Origin: Candidatus Pacearchaeota archaeon
GTDB lineage: Archaea > Nanoarchaeota > Nanoarchaeia > Pacearchaeales > GW2011-AR1
NCBI GenBank assembly: GCA_023228245.1
Contig: JALOBN010000037.1
Span: 1-24,708 of the forward strand
Length of the DNA: 24,708 nucleotides
Direction of reading: 5' to 3'
This document shows, in pieces, positions 1-8,100 of this stretch. How positions within the stretch are numbered: position 1 is the first letter of the stretch; the number at the start of each line of letters is the position of its first letter. The translations under genes were made by a program, and so were the position numbers. The notes under the pieces were generated by a model, which saw only the letters and a list, made by a program, of their open reading frames with translations, was not told the origin of the DNA and made no database searches.

Positions 1-180
1 TTCAGGATTTGTGAAGAGATTCGCATCTGGTTGGATGAGAATTTGCCCACTGGGTACACGAGATGTGATACCAACAGGTCGCTGCCAGATGATTTAACTT
101 CGAGTTCAGATTTAACGGCAGCAGGCGGACCGATGTACCGTTTTAGCATCGATTTCAGCATGACAAAGGTTAGGGCATAA
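1..180 (+). CDS. C-terminal part of a neck or tail protein (5' end outside window)
   Basis: An open frame runs from base 1 to a TAA whose last base is also the A of the next gene's ATG (TAATG overlap), so it is the translated end of an upstream gene. Fifty-nine residues are visible, ending in a beta-strand-like segment (MYRFSIDFSMTKVRA). I do not recognise the family. Its place just before MuF-like and gp10-like genes suggests a head-tail joining or tail terminator protein; this is inferred from gene order only. Confidence 0.6.
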   Translation, partial: FRICEEIRIWLDENLPTGYTRCDTNRSLPDDLTSSSDLTAAGGPMYRFSIDFSMTKVRA

Positions 181-935
181 TGGCAGATACACCCATCCAA
201 GTGATAGGCGACGAATACGCTCTGAAGATCTCCGAAGCCTTCCAGCAATGGGCGAAAGATGCTCAGGCGGCATATCCTCGGATAGTACCATTTGATCCTA
301 CTATCCTTATCCGCGCTGCCCTTCTCGCCGCGGGCGCGGTGCAAAAGGCAGAGCTGGAAGAATTGCTTGGGGTGGGCATTAAGTATAACCTTATCTCGCC
401 AGAGGCGATCGATTGGTGTAAGAAGTATGGAGCATCTCAGATAAAGCTCATCGATCAGGGCACACGCAATGCTATCAACCAAATAACGTTGCGTGGGTTG
501 CAAAACGGATTATCTCCTTTTGAACAAAAAAAGGCCATTCGTCAAATCATTGGTCTACTTCCGAGGCAGTTAAATGCGTTGGAAGCATTCAAATCATCGC
601 TTGGAGAAATTGATAACGTTTCATTGGATCGGATTGTAAACCGCGAAGCTAAAAGATTATTAAATCAAAGAGCAGCAACAATAGGATTAACAGAGTCGCA
701 TTCTGCAACAAACCAAGGCGCTATTCAAGTCACTCGCGAAGCTTCCCGGCGCGGTGTAATCTCTGTTAAGGAATATCAATTAGAATGGTTTTATACAGCA
801 GATAAGCGAACATGCGACCGTTGTAAATCGTATCACGGAACACGTGCCGAACTGGACGGGTCTTTTCCAAATGGGTTAAGATGCCCCCCGGCGCATCCTC
901 GTTGCCGTTGTGTTACAATCATTGTAAAACGATAA
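180..935 (+). CDS. MuF-like head morphogenesis / minor capsid protein
   Basis: This 251-residue protein ends with the signature of the phage Mu gpF family: a W-x-x-T-x-D-x-x-T-C-x-x-C segment near residues 207-216, then a glycine-containing stretch and a closing PPAHPRCRC motif, which together probably bind a metal. The N-terminal two thirds is predicted helical. MuF-type proteins are minor head proteins, usually encoded beside the portal and ejected or used in head assembly. Translation is coupled to the upstream gene by a TAATG overlap. A position next to tail-completion genes is slightly late for the family but common in archaeal tailed viruses. The downstream neighbour is an intruding HNH gene with its own promoter. 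Confidence 0.75.
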   Translation: MADTPIQVIGDEYALKISEAFQQWAKDAQAAYPRIVPFDPTILIRAALLAAGAVQKAELEELLGVGIKYNLISPEAIDWCKKYGASQIKLIDQGTRNAINQITLRGLQNGLSPFEQKKAIRQIIGLLPRQLNALEAFKSSLGEIDNVSLDRIVNREAKRLLNQRAATIGLTESHSATNQGAIQVTREASRRGVISVKEYQLEWFYTADKRTCDRCKSYHGTRAELDGSFPNGLRCPPAHPRCRCVTIIVKR

Positions 936-950
936 GCTGCGCCGCGATAC

Positions 951-959
951 TTATAAATA
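951..959 (+). promoter_or_regulatory. TATA box for HNH1
   Basis: TTATAAATA lies just after the MuF stop codon. Counting about 26 bases from its centre puts transcription start near base 981, exactly where the first strand of the leader stem begins. This suggests the endonuclease has its own promoter. Confidence 0.6.
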
Positions 960-980
960 CTAAGCGGTTAATTAGTAAGT

Positions 981-1058
981 GCTGGCCAGGCTGATCCCCG
1001 AAAAGGCATTTTCCTAGATGCCCTGCCAGCGCATAACGATCTAGGTACATGATAGGAG
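981..1058 (+). ncRNA. Structured 5' leader of HNH1 (copy 1 of a shared leader)
   Basis: GCTGGC (981-986) pairs with GCCAGC (1025-1030), and AGG (988-990) pairs with CCT (1022-1024). The enclosed part holds CTGATCCCC, then GAAA-AGG, then TTTTCCT. After the hairpin come GATCTA and CATGATAGGAGAT, which carries the ribosome binding site. The same ordered blocks occur before HNH2 with a different but still complementary basal stem, which supports a conserved RNA fold. An AUCU/AGAU pairing could mask the ribosome binding site; that is inference. Confidence 0.55.
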
Positions 1059-1067
1059 ATGTATTTG

Positions 1068-1877
1068 ATGGTATTCCAAAAGGGACAAACTGCGTGGAAC
1101 AAGGGCATTGTCGGTGAAAAGAGCACAAGTTTTGGCAAACACCACTCGGAAGAAACCCGGAAAAAACTATCGGCATTGCGCAAAGGTATGCCCGGCCATC
1201 TGCCCTCACCCGAAACAAAACGCAAGATGTCGGAGGCACACAAAGGCCACCCAGTTTCAGAGGAAACGAAAGAAAAATTCCGGGGCGAGAACAATCATTT
1301 TTATGGAAAACACCATACAGAAGATGCCCGTCGGAAAATTTCGGAATCCCGCCAGGGAAAGCGAACGGGCAAAGATAACCCATTTTACGGAAAGCATCAT
1401 CCACCCGAAATTCTGGCAAAGATATCTGAAGCGAACAAAGGCGAAAACAATCCGTGGTATGGAACGGGCGGCCCAATGAAGGGGCGAACTCTCGATAAGA
1501 ATCCTGCGTGGAAGGGGGGTATTTCGTTTGAACCGTATTGTCCTAAGTTCAATAACGGATTCAAAGAATATGTGAGAGACCGATTTGGCCATACATGTTT
1601 CTTATGCAACTCATCCGAACTGTCGGAGAAATCCCATATCCATCATATCGATTACAACAAAAACAGCATTTGTAAGGGGCGCGATTGGGCATTTGTGCCT
1701 TTGTGTCGTAGTTGCCACATGAAAACAAACGCCAATAGGTGGCACTGGTTCAATCTCTTAATCAACTATTGGGCTTTAAATCCAGATATCAACTTTTCGG
1801 CGGTGGAAGGATGGCAGTATCATGGAATGATAAAGCGTTCAAAGACAAAATGCGCAAAGCGGGAAACGATGGCATAG
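1068..1877 (+). CDS. HNH homing endonuclease with NUMOD3 repeats (HNH1)
   Basis: The N-terminal ~150 residues hold several NUMOD3-type repeats (pattern S-E-E-T-R-x-K-(L/I/M)-S-x-x-x-x-G, with GKHH and NNPWYG linkers), the modular DNA-contacting helices of phage homing endonucleases. A C-terminal HNH nuclease follows: CFLC near residue 176, the catalytic IHHIDYNKNS near 190, then PLCRSCH. I chose ATG 1068 because AGGAG lies nine bases upstream; an in-frame ATG at 1059 overlaps that site. The HNH homology ends near INF, matching HNH3; the last ~27 residues read through into the start of the next gene, giving a 67-base overlap. Its own TATA box and leader and its position between structural genes mark it as an inserted free-standing endonuclease. 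Confidence 0.85.
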   Translation: MVFQKGQTAWNKGIVGEKSTSFGKHHSEETRKKLSALRKGMPGHLPSPETKRKMSEAHKGHPVSEETKEKFRGENNHFYGKHHTEDARRKISESRQGKRTGKDNPFYGKHHPPEILAKISEANKGENNPWYGTGGPMKGRTLDKNPAWKGGISFEPYCPKFNNGFKEYVRDRFGHTCFLCNSSELSEKSHIHHIDYNKNSICKGRDWAFVPLCRSCHMKTNANRWHWFNLLINYWALNPDINFSAVEGWQYHGMIKRSKTKCAKRETMA

Positions 1878-2146
1878 AAGAGTTTGCTTTGACATGCTGG
1901 CTTCCACAAGCAAAAGCCGCCTGTCCGGTGGACGGCGGAACTATGCGAAATTCTTTAGGTGTCGAACGCGACGACAATAATAATTGCTGCTATGCGGGAG
2001 GCGGGGGCGCAAGCTCCTCTTATATTCTTAAGCAAGAACTCGATAGGTCGCTAAGGCACCCGTCCGGGCGGGCCGGTTTTATCGGAGACACGCTTCAGCA
2101 AAATATAAGCAAATTGCCCACATATGTTAAGAAACATATAGGATAA
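1811..2146 (+). CDS. HK97 gp10-like tail-completion / head-tail joining protein
   Basis: A 111-residue protein with the CPVDGGTMRNSL segment, close to the P-x-D-T-G-x-L-x-x-S pattern of HK97 gp10-type proteins that join head and tail. The middle is glycine-rich (AGGGGASSSY), followed by an SLRHPSGRAGF-type segment. ATG 1811 follows GGTGGAAGG. The start lies inside the 3' end of HNH1 in another frame, so the ribosome binding site and first codons are also endonuclease coding sequence. The family call rests on motif and gene order and is moderate. Confidence 0.6.
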   Translation: MAVSWNDKAFKDKMRKAGNDGIEEFALTCWLPQAKAACPVDGGTMRNSLGVERDDNNNCCYAGGGGASSSYILKQELDRSLRHPSGRAGFIGDTLQQNISKLPTYVKKHIG

Positions 2147-2239
2147 CAAGCGGTCCGAGTCGAACGGATCAGATTCTAGCCATTTTTAAGTTCTCGCTGG
2201 AACCAGAGTTACGCCGCTTCCCCTCGCTTGTATCCTATA
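2137..2239. other. Long inverted repeat enclosing a tRNA-like T-arm
   Basis: TATAGGATAACAAGCG (2137-2152) is the reverse complement of CGCTTGTATCCTATA (2225-2239) except for one extra A, so a 15-bp stem can form around a 72-base interior. On the minus strand the interior holds TCCG-TTCGACT-CGGA, a four-pair arm whose loop fits the tRNA T-loop rule TTCRANY and lies directly beside the stem, as in a tRNA. I could not fold convincing D or anticodon arms. The left arm overlaps the end of the preceding gene. It may be a degenerate or tRNA-like RNA, an att remnant or a terminator. Confidence 0.45.
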
Positions 2240-2285
2240 ACCAATTATCTTTCTCTCTATTTAGCTTCTTCTCTCCAATAATAAT

Positions 2286-2319
2286 GAGCCTCATGCACCG
2301 AGGCTTATAGCTAGCTATA
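2286..2319 (+). promoter_or_regulatory. Hairpin and palindromic promoter before tail tube gene 1
   Basis: AGCCTC/GAGGCT (2287-2292 and 2300-2305) forms a small hairpin, followed at once by the perfect 14-base palindrome TATAGCTAGCTATA (2306-2319). Its left TATA is about 27 bases before the GTG start at 2338, consistent with a leaderless transcript. A pyrimidine-rich stretch (about 2240-2280) precedes it and may end upstream transcripts. The symmetry could also serve a dimeric regulator. Confidence 0.4.
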
Positions 2320-2337
2320 GGCGAATAATTTGTAAAT

Positions 2338-2751
2338 GTGGAGTTGATAAACACGACAATTCTTGCTGGCAAGGCTGGAAAGGTGACGCAGGCAACTAAC
2401 TTCGTCGCTGAAATTAAGGCATGGAAAATCAATCTAAAATCAGACACCAAGGAAACCACCCCAATGGCCACAGATAGCTCTACCGCCTGGAAGACCTATC
2501 TTAGCACTCTGAAGGGATGGGATGGCTCAATTGATACGGTTGGTATCGATATGACCGACACCAATGGGCAGCTTGCCCTTTTCAACCTGATAGGCGGGGC
2601 ATCCGTGGCCATGAAGTTCTACCTGGACGCTACCCACTACTTCAGCGGGTCCGCGATCATCACCGGCATATCCCCGTCGGCAGACGTAAACGACCTGGTT
2701 CAGGGTGGTAGCTTCAGCTTCCAAGGCACCGGCGCACTGGCATATAGCTGA
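2338..2751 (+). CDS. Major tail tube-like protein 1
   Basis: A 137-residue protein whose core (W-K-I-N-L-K-S-D-T-K-E, then S-T-A-W-K-T-Y-L-S-T-L-K-G-W) and C-terminal QGGSFSFQGTGAL resemble the TP901-1-type phage major tail protein fold; the closing strand often reads F-x-x-x-G-x-G-x-L. Position before the chaperone pair and tape measure fits the tube. The start is uncertain: GTG 2338 is used here, TTG 2344 is possible, and ATA 2347 would align best with the N-terminus of the next protein. The neighbour encodes a paralogue with the same core. Family call is inference from pattern and order. Confidence 0.6.
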   Translation: MELINTTILAGKAGKVTQATNFVAEIKAWKINLKSDTKETTPMATDSSTAWKTYLSTLKGWDGSIDTVGIDMTDTNGQLALFNLIGGASVAMKFYLDATHYFSGSAIITGISPSADVNDLVQGGSFSFQGTGALAYS

Positions 2752-2785
2752 GGAGGTCCATGATAACCTTTTTAGGAGGTGAAAC

Positions 2786-4102
2786 ATGACGATAATTGAA
2801 GGCAAGAAGGCTGGATTTTGGGCACCTCACCAGGAAGCAGTATCGGTAATAGGCGGAACCAAAGAGGGCATGACACAAGTCGGTTCCACACTGGAGTACT
2901 ACATCACCGACCGCACTCACGCCATGTGGGACCCGGCTAAAGCCGCCCTCATCTATGATGGAGACACAGCGATAACGCCCTCTAGGATAGACTACGCCGG
3001 CGGTTATGTGACGTTGCAGTCCGTGCCAGCAGGAACCGTAACTTGTACCATCTATTACTTCGCAATAGAAGCACTGGGCGGCGCTTATAGTTGGAAGGCC
3101 GATCTCAAGTCCGACACCAAAGAGGTTACGACTTTTCCGGCTGCGCTGAATTCAGCCACCGCCTGGAAGGAATACGTAGCCACATTGGAAGGTTGGAATT
3201 GCAGCGTATCCCGGCACTTCTTCCTGGCAAAGGCATCAGTCACTACCGCGATTGAAACCGCAGACGCAAACCTCACGTGGGAATGGAACGATCCGGGCAA
3301 GGCCGGGAACGCCGAGGCCATAGTCTACACAGCGAACGGGGCGGCTGGGGTTGCCAGGGATGCCAATGTTACCACAGTAACATATACAGCAGATACCACC
3401 ACGGCCAAAGATGTAAAGGATATGATCGAGGCCGATCCAGCTTTGTCGCTCCTGTGGACGCTTACGTATCCTGTCACTGATTGGAATGCAGGATACCATA
3501 CAGGCGGTGCAAATCCATCCATCGACATATCAGGCGGGACAGATACCAGCTTTAATATCCAAGCCGATTCTGAGACATCGGCAAGTCTGATTACTCTGAC
3601 AGTGGCGGGCTTGAATAGTGGTGCAGCCATTGCTACGGCAATGCAGGCAGCCATAAGAGCGTTAGGAGGCGCATATACTTCAGTAACCGTATCCTACGAA
3701 GGCGCTCCGGATACTGATTATTATCTGATCACCTCTGGCACAACCGGCGCGGTTTCTGTAATTACCATTACCGACGCGACCGCCAACAACGTAGCCGATA
3801 ATCTGAAGATCGGAGTAGCCAATGGTGGTGCATCCACGGCTGGCAACGAAGGTACCGGATCTGGCAAGGTGGGAGCTGTAACCCACGTCCATGCATCAGG
3901 CGGTCGGGATTCGGAGGATATCGCTAAGTTGGGCACGAAATGCCTCTGCGTAATGTATCTGGATAATACCACGGGCTCGATAGGAAAGCTGGAAGGGATT
4001 GGTACCTTGACAGGGCTGAGTCCCACCTGCACATTGGAGTCCCTGGCAGAGTCGGACATCACCTTCGAAGGAACTAGCGCATTGCGATATCATACGGTGT
4101 GA
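2786..4102 (+). CDS. Tail tube-like protein 2 with a large inserted domain
   Basis: This 438-residue protein repeats the core of the preceding tube protein: W-K-A-D-L-K-S-D-T-K-E at about 105-115, S-A-T-A-W-K-E-Y-V-A-T-L-E-G-W near 125-140, and the C-terminal block LTGLSPTCTLESL...FEGTSALRY. Between GW and the C-terminal block lie about 230 extra residues rich in T, A and G, with segments such as ITSGTTGAVSVITITDAT that resemble add-on domains of tail and sheath proteins. An AGGAGGT ribosome binding site (2773-2779) precedes the ATG. It may be a second tube protein or a decorated variant that projects domains from the tail; which one is more abundant cannot be told from sequence. Confidence 0.55.
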   Translation: MTIIEGKKAGFWAPHQEAVSVIGGTKEGMTQVGSTLEYYITDRTHAMWDPAKAALIYDGDTAITPSRIDYAGGYVTLQSVPAGTVTCTIYYFAIEALGGAYSWKADLKSDTKEVTTFPAALNSATAWKEYVATLEGWNCSVSRHFFLAKASVTTAIETADANLTWEWNDPGKAGNAEAIVYTANGAAGVARDANVTTVTYTADTTTAKDVKDMIEADPALSLLWTLTYPVTDWNAGYHTGGANPSIDISGGTDTSFNIQADSETSASLITLTVAGLNSGAAIATAMQAAIRALGGAYTSVTVSYEGAPDTDYYLITSGTTGAVSVITITDATANNVADNLKIGVANGGASTAGNEGTGSGKVGAVTHVHASGGRDSEDIAKLGTKCLCVMYLDNTTGSIGKLEGIGTLTGLSPTCTLESLAESDITFEGTSALRYHTV

Positions 4103-4104
4103 CC

Positions 4105-4218
4105 ATGCCAGAAATCTGTAAGCAATGTGGGAAGGAACACGCCACCCTGGAAGAGCTTCAGGCGAAGGAAAAGCCGCCTGAAGAGCCAAAGAGGCTACGA
4201 ATCAAGAAACGCGAATAG
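4105..4218 (+). CDS. Small CxxC protein, function unknown
   Basis: A 37-residue reading frame starts two bases after the tail tube 2 stop codon. It has one CKQCGK half zinc knuckle at residues 5-10 and a highly charged, lysine- and arginine-rich C-terminus (RLRIKKRE). Tight spacing to the upstream gene suggests translational coupling; there is no clear ribosome binding site of its own. One CxxC pair would need a partner to bind zinc. Confidence 0.45.
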   Translation: MPEICKQCGKEHATLEELQAKEKPPEEPKRLRIKKRE

Positions 4219-4225
4219 GCAGGTG

Positions 4226-4265
4226 GCCGGGATGAAGGGATAACTTGCAAATATCCTTGACCGGC
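4226..4265 (+). terminator. Stem-loop between tail tube and chaperone genes
   Basis: GCCGG (4226-4230) pairs with CCGGC (4261-4265), and inside it AAGGGATA pairs with TATCCTT with one bulged G. It is followed by CCCTTGCTATATTTCG rather than a clean T-run, so it could be a processing or attenuation hairpin instead of a terminator. It sits just before the next promoter. Confidence 0.4.
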
Positions 4266-4287
4266 TCCCTTGCTATATTTCGTTACA

Positions 4288-4294
4288 TTTATAA
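4288..4294 (+). promoter_or_regulatory. TATA box for the tail chaperone genes
   Basis: TTTATAA is followed after about 26 bases by a likely start near 4318, leaving a ~43-base leader with AAGGGAG as ribosome binding site before ATG 4361. This would restart transcription for the tail assembly genes. Confidence 0.45.
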
Positions 4295-4360
4295 TTCACA
4301 GAATCGCTTTAGAGACACGATAAATTGAAATTGGTAATTACATCAAGGGAGAAATGACAT

Positions 4361-4870
4361 ATGAAATCTACACCGTTTTTGGTAGGCGGCAAAGAGCTTA
4401 GCCTAAGGTATGAAAACAAGCAACAGCAAGACATCAAGCACAACGCACCTAAGAAATTCTTCCCGGATGCCAAGGGCTTGAGGTTCAAATCTGCAATGGA
4501 GATCCTCAACCACCTCGGAGATACAGACATCGAGATTTACCTCTTGCAGAAGGGCCTAGAGTGGTCCGGCTCTGGCGTTGAGAAAGTGACTGAAGATATC
4601 GCCGGGCAACTCAGGCAGGATTATCTTGAAGAAGGCGAGGCCGATTCCGGCGAGAAATATGAGGCATTCATGGCTCTATTGGCTGATGCGCTGAGTCTCA
4701 ACGTGATCGGTGCAAGCGGAAAAAAGCTCAAGGAGAAGGGCGAAGCTATCCAGGAGAAGACCAAGGATCAGAAGGTCGAGGAGCTGGCGATAATCTACGA
4801 AGCTCAGAAAATAGCGAACGAGCGGATATTGGAGAGGAAGAATTTGAGCAGCTTGCCATCGGACTCCTAG
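4361..4870 (+). CDS. Tail assembly chaperone, short form (lambda gpG analogue)
   Basis: A 169-residue protein just upstream of the tape measure gene, in the position of the lambda gpG chaperone that coats the tape measure during tail assembly. The N-terminal ~115 residues are globular and acidic; after residue 122 the zero frame becomes a lysine/glutamate-rich helical tail. No sequence motif defines this very divergent family, so the call rests on position, size and the frameshift arrangement. The AAA-AAG codons at residues 121-122 form a slippery heptamer with the preceding A, after which a long second open frame continues. Ribosome binding site AAGGGAG lies upstream of the start. Confidence 0.7.
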   Translation: MKSTPFLVGGKELSLRYENKQQQDIKHNAPKKFFPDAKGLRFKSAMEILNHLGDTDIEIYLLQKGLEWSGSGVEKVTEDIAGQLRQDYLEEGEADSGEKYEAFMALLADALSLNVIGASGKKLKEKGEAIQEKTKDQKVEELAIIYEAQKIANERILERKNLSSLPSDS

Positions 4871-5124
4871 ACCTATCATATGAGGAGTTCCTGAAATCCA
4901 CTCCTCCTGAAATTTCTATCAAAATCGAAGCCTGGAACGATGCTAGGCGAAGGGAAAAGCTCAGAGACTATGAGGCTATCAAGCTCTCTGGATGGGCTTA
5001 TAATGCCCCGAAAGAATTTCCATCGTTTGCTCAATTCTATCCAGAGCACGTAGTTCCGCCAAAGGAGCCGCACGCCATGACGGATCAGGAAGCTAAAAGG
5101 GACATTCTAAGAATGGTCCCTTGA
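4361..5124 (+). CDS. Tail assembly chaperone, frameshifted long form (lambda gpGT analogue)
   Basis: If ribosomes slip back one base at 4720-4726, translation continues from GCT 4726 to TGA 5122-5124, giving about 254 residues: 122 shared with the short form plus 132 from the -1 frame. The -1 frame has no stop across the ~145-base overlap. Its early part is a G/E/S-rich linker, followed by a well-formed domain (E-E-E-F-E-Q-L-A-I-G-L-L-D-L, later EAWNDARRREKLRDYEA, ending DILRMVP). The -1 frame has no ATG or GTG until its last ~15 residues, so separate initiation would need a rare codon. In tailed phages the T domain recruits the tube protein to the chaperone-coated tape measure. Confidence 0.7.
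4720..4726 (+). promoter_or_regulatory. Programmed -1 frameshift site A AAA AAG
   Basis: In the zero frame the codons read GGA AAA AAG, making the heptamer A AAA AAG, the same slippery sequence as in E. coli dnaX. GTGATC (4703-4708), complementary to the usual archaeal 16S rRNA tail, lies 11 bases upstream and could act as an internal Shine-Dalgarno stimulator as in dnaX; that role is inference. No downstream pseudoknot was identified by eye. Confidence 0.7.
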
Positions 5125-5176
5125 TTTTTTGATAATGAACTTTTGAATATTTTTATTATACTTATGAGGTTACTAC
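5124..5176 (+). promoter_or_regulatory. AT-rich spacer: T-tract and possible promoter before tape measure
   Basis: A run of six T follows the chaperone stop, then a strongly AT-rich stretch with TATTTTTATTATA (5148-5160) and a GAGGT ribosome binding site. The AT-rich box is too close to ATG 5177 for the usual 26-base spacing, so the promoter reading is weak; a partial T-tract terminator is as likely. Confidence 0.3.
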
Positions 5177-8100
5177 ATGCCAGGTGAAATGGTTGGATCG
5201 GCCTATGCCAAGATCTCGTTAGACGACAAAGAACTGGATAGTGGCCTCAATTCGGCCAAAGGCAAGTTTTCCGCCGCTGTGAGCAGCATGGAAGGCAAGG
5301 CGGTCAGTGTAGGCAAATCCATAGGGACCGCACTTGCAGCCGGAACGGTGGCCGCTGGCGTTGCCATTGCCGGAGTTGCCACAGTTGGCGTCAAGTCCTA
5401 TATGGACATTGAGAGTGCGGCGGCTGATGCTGCCTCCAAGATGGATCTAGGGGAGATTGCTCAAAAGAGCGGTAAGACCGTAGGCGAAGCCTTCTTGGGA
5501 ATCAAAGAGCATGTAATAGCAGTATCCAGGGAGCTTGGTCAGCTCAATACAAACGCATTTGACCCCACCCAGATAGCGACGGCCTTGGCGGGGCTGGCAG
5601 CAGGTGGATTTGATGTAGCGTCAGCCAGCGCAGCCAATCTTTCGCCTATCCTGTCGTTGGCAACAGCTACAAGCTATGATCTGGCAGATTCCGCCAAGTT
5701 GGCTATGTCAACTCTTAATCAGTTTGGCATGGGTGTTGATGAGCTTGGCCGGGTGTCCGACGTCTATACTTTAGCGTCTGGAAAATCCGCTGCTGGTATG
5801 AAAGACTTTGATTATGCGATGCAACAGGCCGGGCCGGTGGCAAAAGGCGTCGGGATGTCTTTCGAGGAGTTGACCGCCAGAATCGCTAAGTTGGCCGATT
5901 CCGGGTATTCTGGCGAAAAAGCAGGCACCGCGCTTAGAACTGCCTTCATGGCCCTGACCAGTCCGACAAAGACTCAGGAAGAGACACTTGCCAAGTTGGG
6001 CTTAACATTCGATGACGTTAACCCGCGCGTCCATTCGTTCTCTGAAACAATGGATCTGTTGCTTTCCAAAGGCGCGGACATCTATGATTTTGGCGAGATC
6101 TATGGAAAAGAAGGCGCTGCAATCGTATATTCTACTGCCCAACAGAATACAGCAGTCAAGGGCCTAACCTCCGAACTAGTCAATTCCAAGGGCGCTGCGG
6201 AGCAAATGGCCAAGCTCATGCTTGACACTCTAAGCGGTTCCTTCGATGCCGCTATGGGCGCTGCAACCGATTTGGCCATTGGCATTGGGCAAGATCTGGC
6301 ACCTACTGTTAAGGGGCTGCTGGATTGGTTTTCGGCAACGGGTGCGCCCGCCATCCGAGGTCTATATGCTGCATTCAAAGAGGGTGATTGGGGCAAGATA
6401 GGAGATACGATTGGTCTAACGGCTGATCGCATAAAAGCCGCCATAGCTGGCATAGGTTCTGGCCTGGGGATTGCCGCGATTGGTGCGGGATTCATGGCAT
6501 TGGTCCCTGTCGTCGCTGCAATGTCGTCGGGAATACTAGCCCGTTGGACCGCCCTGAAAACTGGAACAATAGCTAGCACCCTCGCCACCAAAGTTGCTGT
6601 ATTATCAAATTTCGTAGCAATGAAAGCCAGCGCGATCGCTAACGCGCTATTGACATCAAGCTCTACCATAGTCGCGTTTGTGGCAATGAAAGCGCAAGCA
6701 ATCGCTTCAACTGCTGCAATGGTGGCCGGGGTTCTTGCGGGATATGCTTCAATGGTGGTGGGTGCATTATCTTCAGTTGCAACTCTGGTGGCGGGAACAG
6801 TTGGAGGAATAATCTCAATCGGTACTGCCATCGCCGCGCCCATTGCTCTGATAGTGGCAGGATTGGCGGGAATTGGCTTGGCTCTCAACCCAGGAAAATT
6901 TGAAATCTTCGGAAAGATCGCAACCGACACGTTCAATGGTATCAAGGATGTCGTAAAAGACGTTTGGGATGCTATCCAAGATGGTGATTGGGACAAAGTA
7001 GTGGATCGTCTCAAAGAAGCATTCAAAGATGCGTGGGACTATATCAAACGGATTGATTGGGCCGGGCTTGGGTCGGACATCGTTGAGATGGTGTCTGATG
7101 GTGCAAAGGCCATTGTTAATGCCGTTTTCAAGCTGGGCGATTGGATCTACACAAACGTAACCAAATGGGTTGATGGAAGCGGTCCCAAAAAACTTGGTCA
7201 AAACATAGTCGATACTATAGCAACTGCCATCAAGGGGTGGCTCGGATCGGATACCTCGATATGGGGCGCGCTGTCGAAGGTTTGGGGCATGGCATCTGAT
7301 TGGTTGTCTCTCGGATGGGAGATAATCAAGGGAATAGGTAGCGGCATATTGGGCAAAATTCAAATCTACTTAGCACCTGCAAAAAATCAATTCTTGGATT
7401 TTGTAAAGAGTATAGGGGATGCGTTTTTCGGCTTGGCTGCAACCATAACAAGTTCCGTTGGTGGCGCGATAAACAAAATGGGCGAATCCGCTGCTGCGCT
7501 GGTTACCTGGATGGGGCAAAACATCCCAGGTGTGGCCGCCATGTTGTCGAGTGCCGCTAGTTCTTCTTCTGGTGTTACGTCAAAAACGAGTAGTAGTTGG
7601 GTTGGAACAAGATATGTCACCACGGACGGTAAAGTATTTACAGACCCGGCAGCAGCACAAGCTCACCAGACGGCTATATCAACCACCGGAGATGTATCAG
7701 TATCAGGTATTAGTTCATGGGGCACACAGAAAATATCTGCATATGACTTATATAAACAAAAACAATCGTCTGCAAAAATATCTGGTCTAATGGATTGGTA
7801 CACCCCAATGGGGTCGGAAGGCGAGACTTACGCCGCACCAAACGAACCTGTGACCTCTGAGGCAAATAAGCAAAGCGGTTCATGGTCATCAACCCAAGTA
7901 GCAGAAGGACAAACCATCGGCGAAAGTATGGGGGAGGCATTCTCTGACACAGTGGATAAAAATTTCGAGGTAACCTGGACGCCGATCTCAAAAACGGTCG
8001 CAGATGGAAAAACCGCATGGGATGAATACATCGACGGTCTAAAAACACATTTGGTAAGTTACAAAACCACGATGGGATTGATCACCAATGAAGAAATTGC

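Noticed and set aside
981..1030. Hammerhead ribozyme in the HNH leaders (CTGA ... GAAA)
   Set aside because: The hammerhead core needs CUGANGA; both copies read CTGATCCCC, and three helices cannot be placed around the core.
919..1592. Minus-strand frames opposite HNH1
   Set aside because: They lie opposite conserved NUMOD3 and HNH motifs and have no ribosome binding sites or recognisable content.
950..1877. IscB/HEARO-type omega RNA system
   Set aside because: The HNH proteins lack RuvC segments and the leaders are under 100 bases, far shorter than omega RNAs.
944..2146. Group I intron or intein carrying HNH1
   Set aside because: Flanking genes are complete and separate, no intron core pairing was found, and HNH1 is not in frame with its neighbours.
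2137..2239. Functional tRNA gene
   Set aside because: Only the T-arm and an overlong acceptor-like stem fit; no anticodon arm could be folded.
6100..7026. 308-codon frame on the minus strand opposite the tape measure
   Set aside because: Low-complexity A/I/P/T composition is the shadow of the plus-strand codons, and the tape measure frame is well supported.
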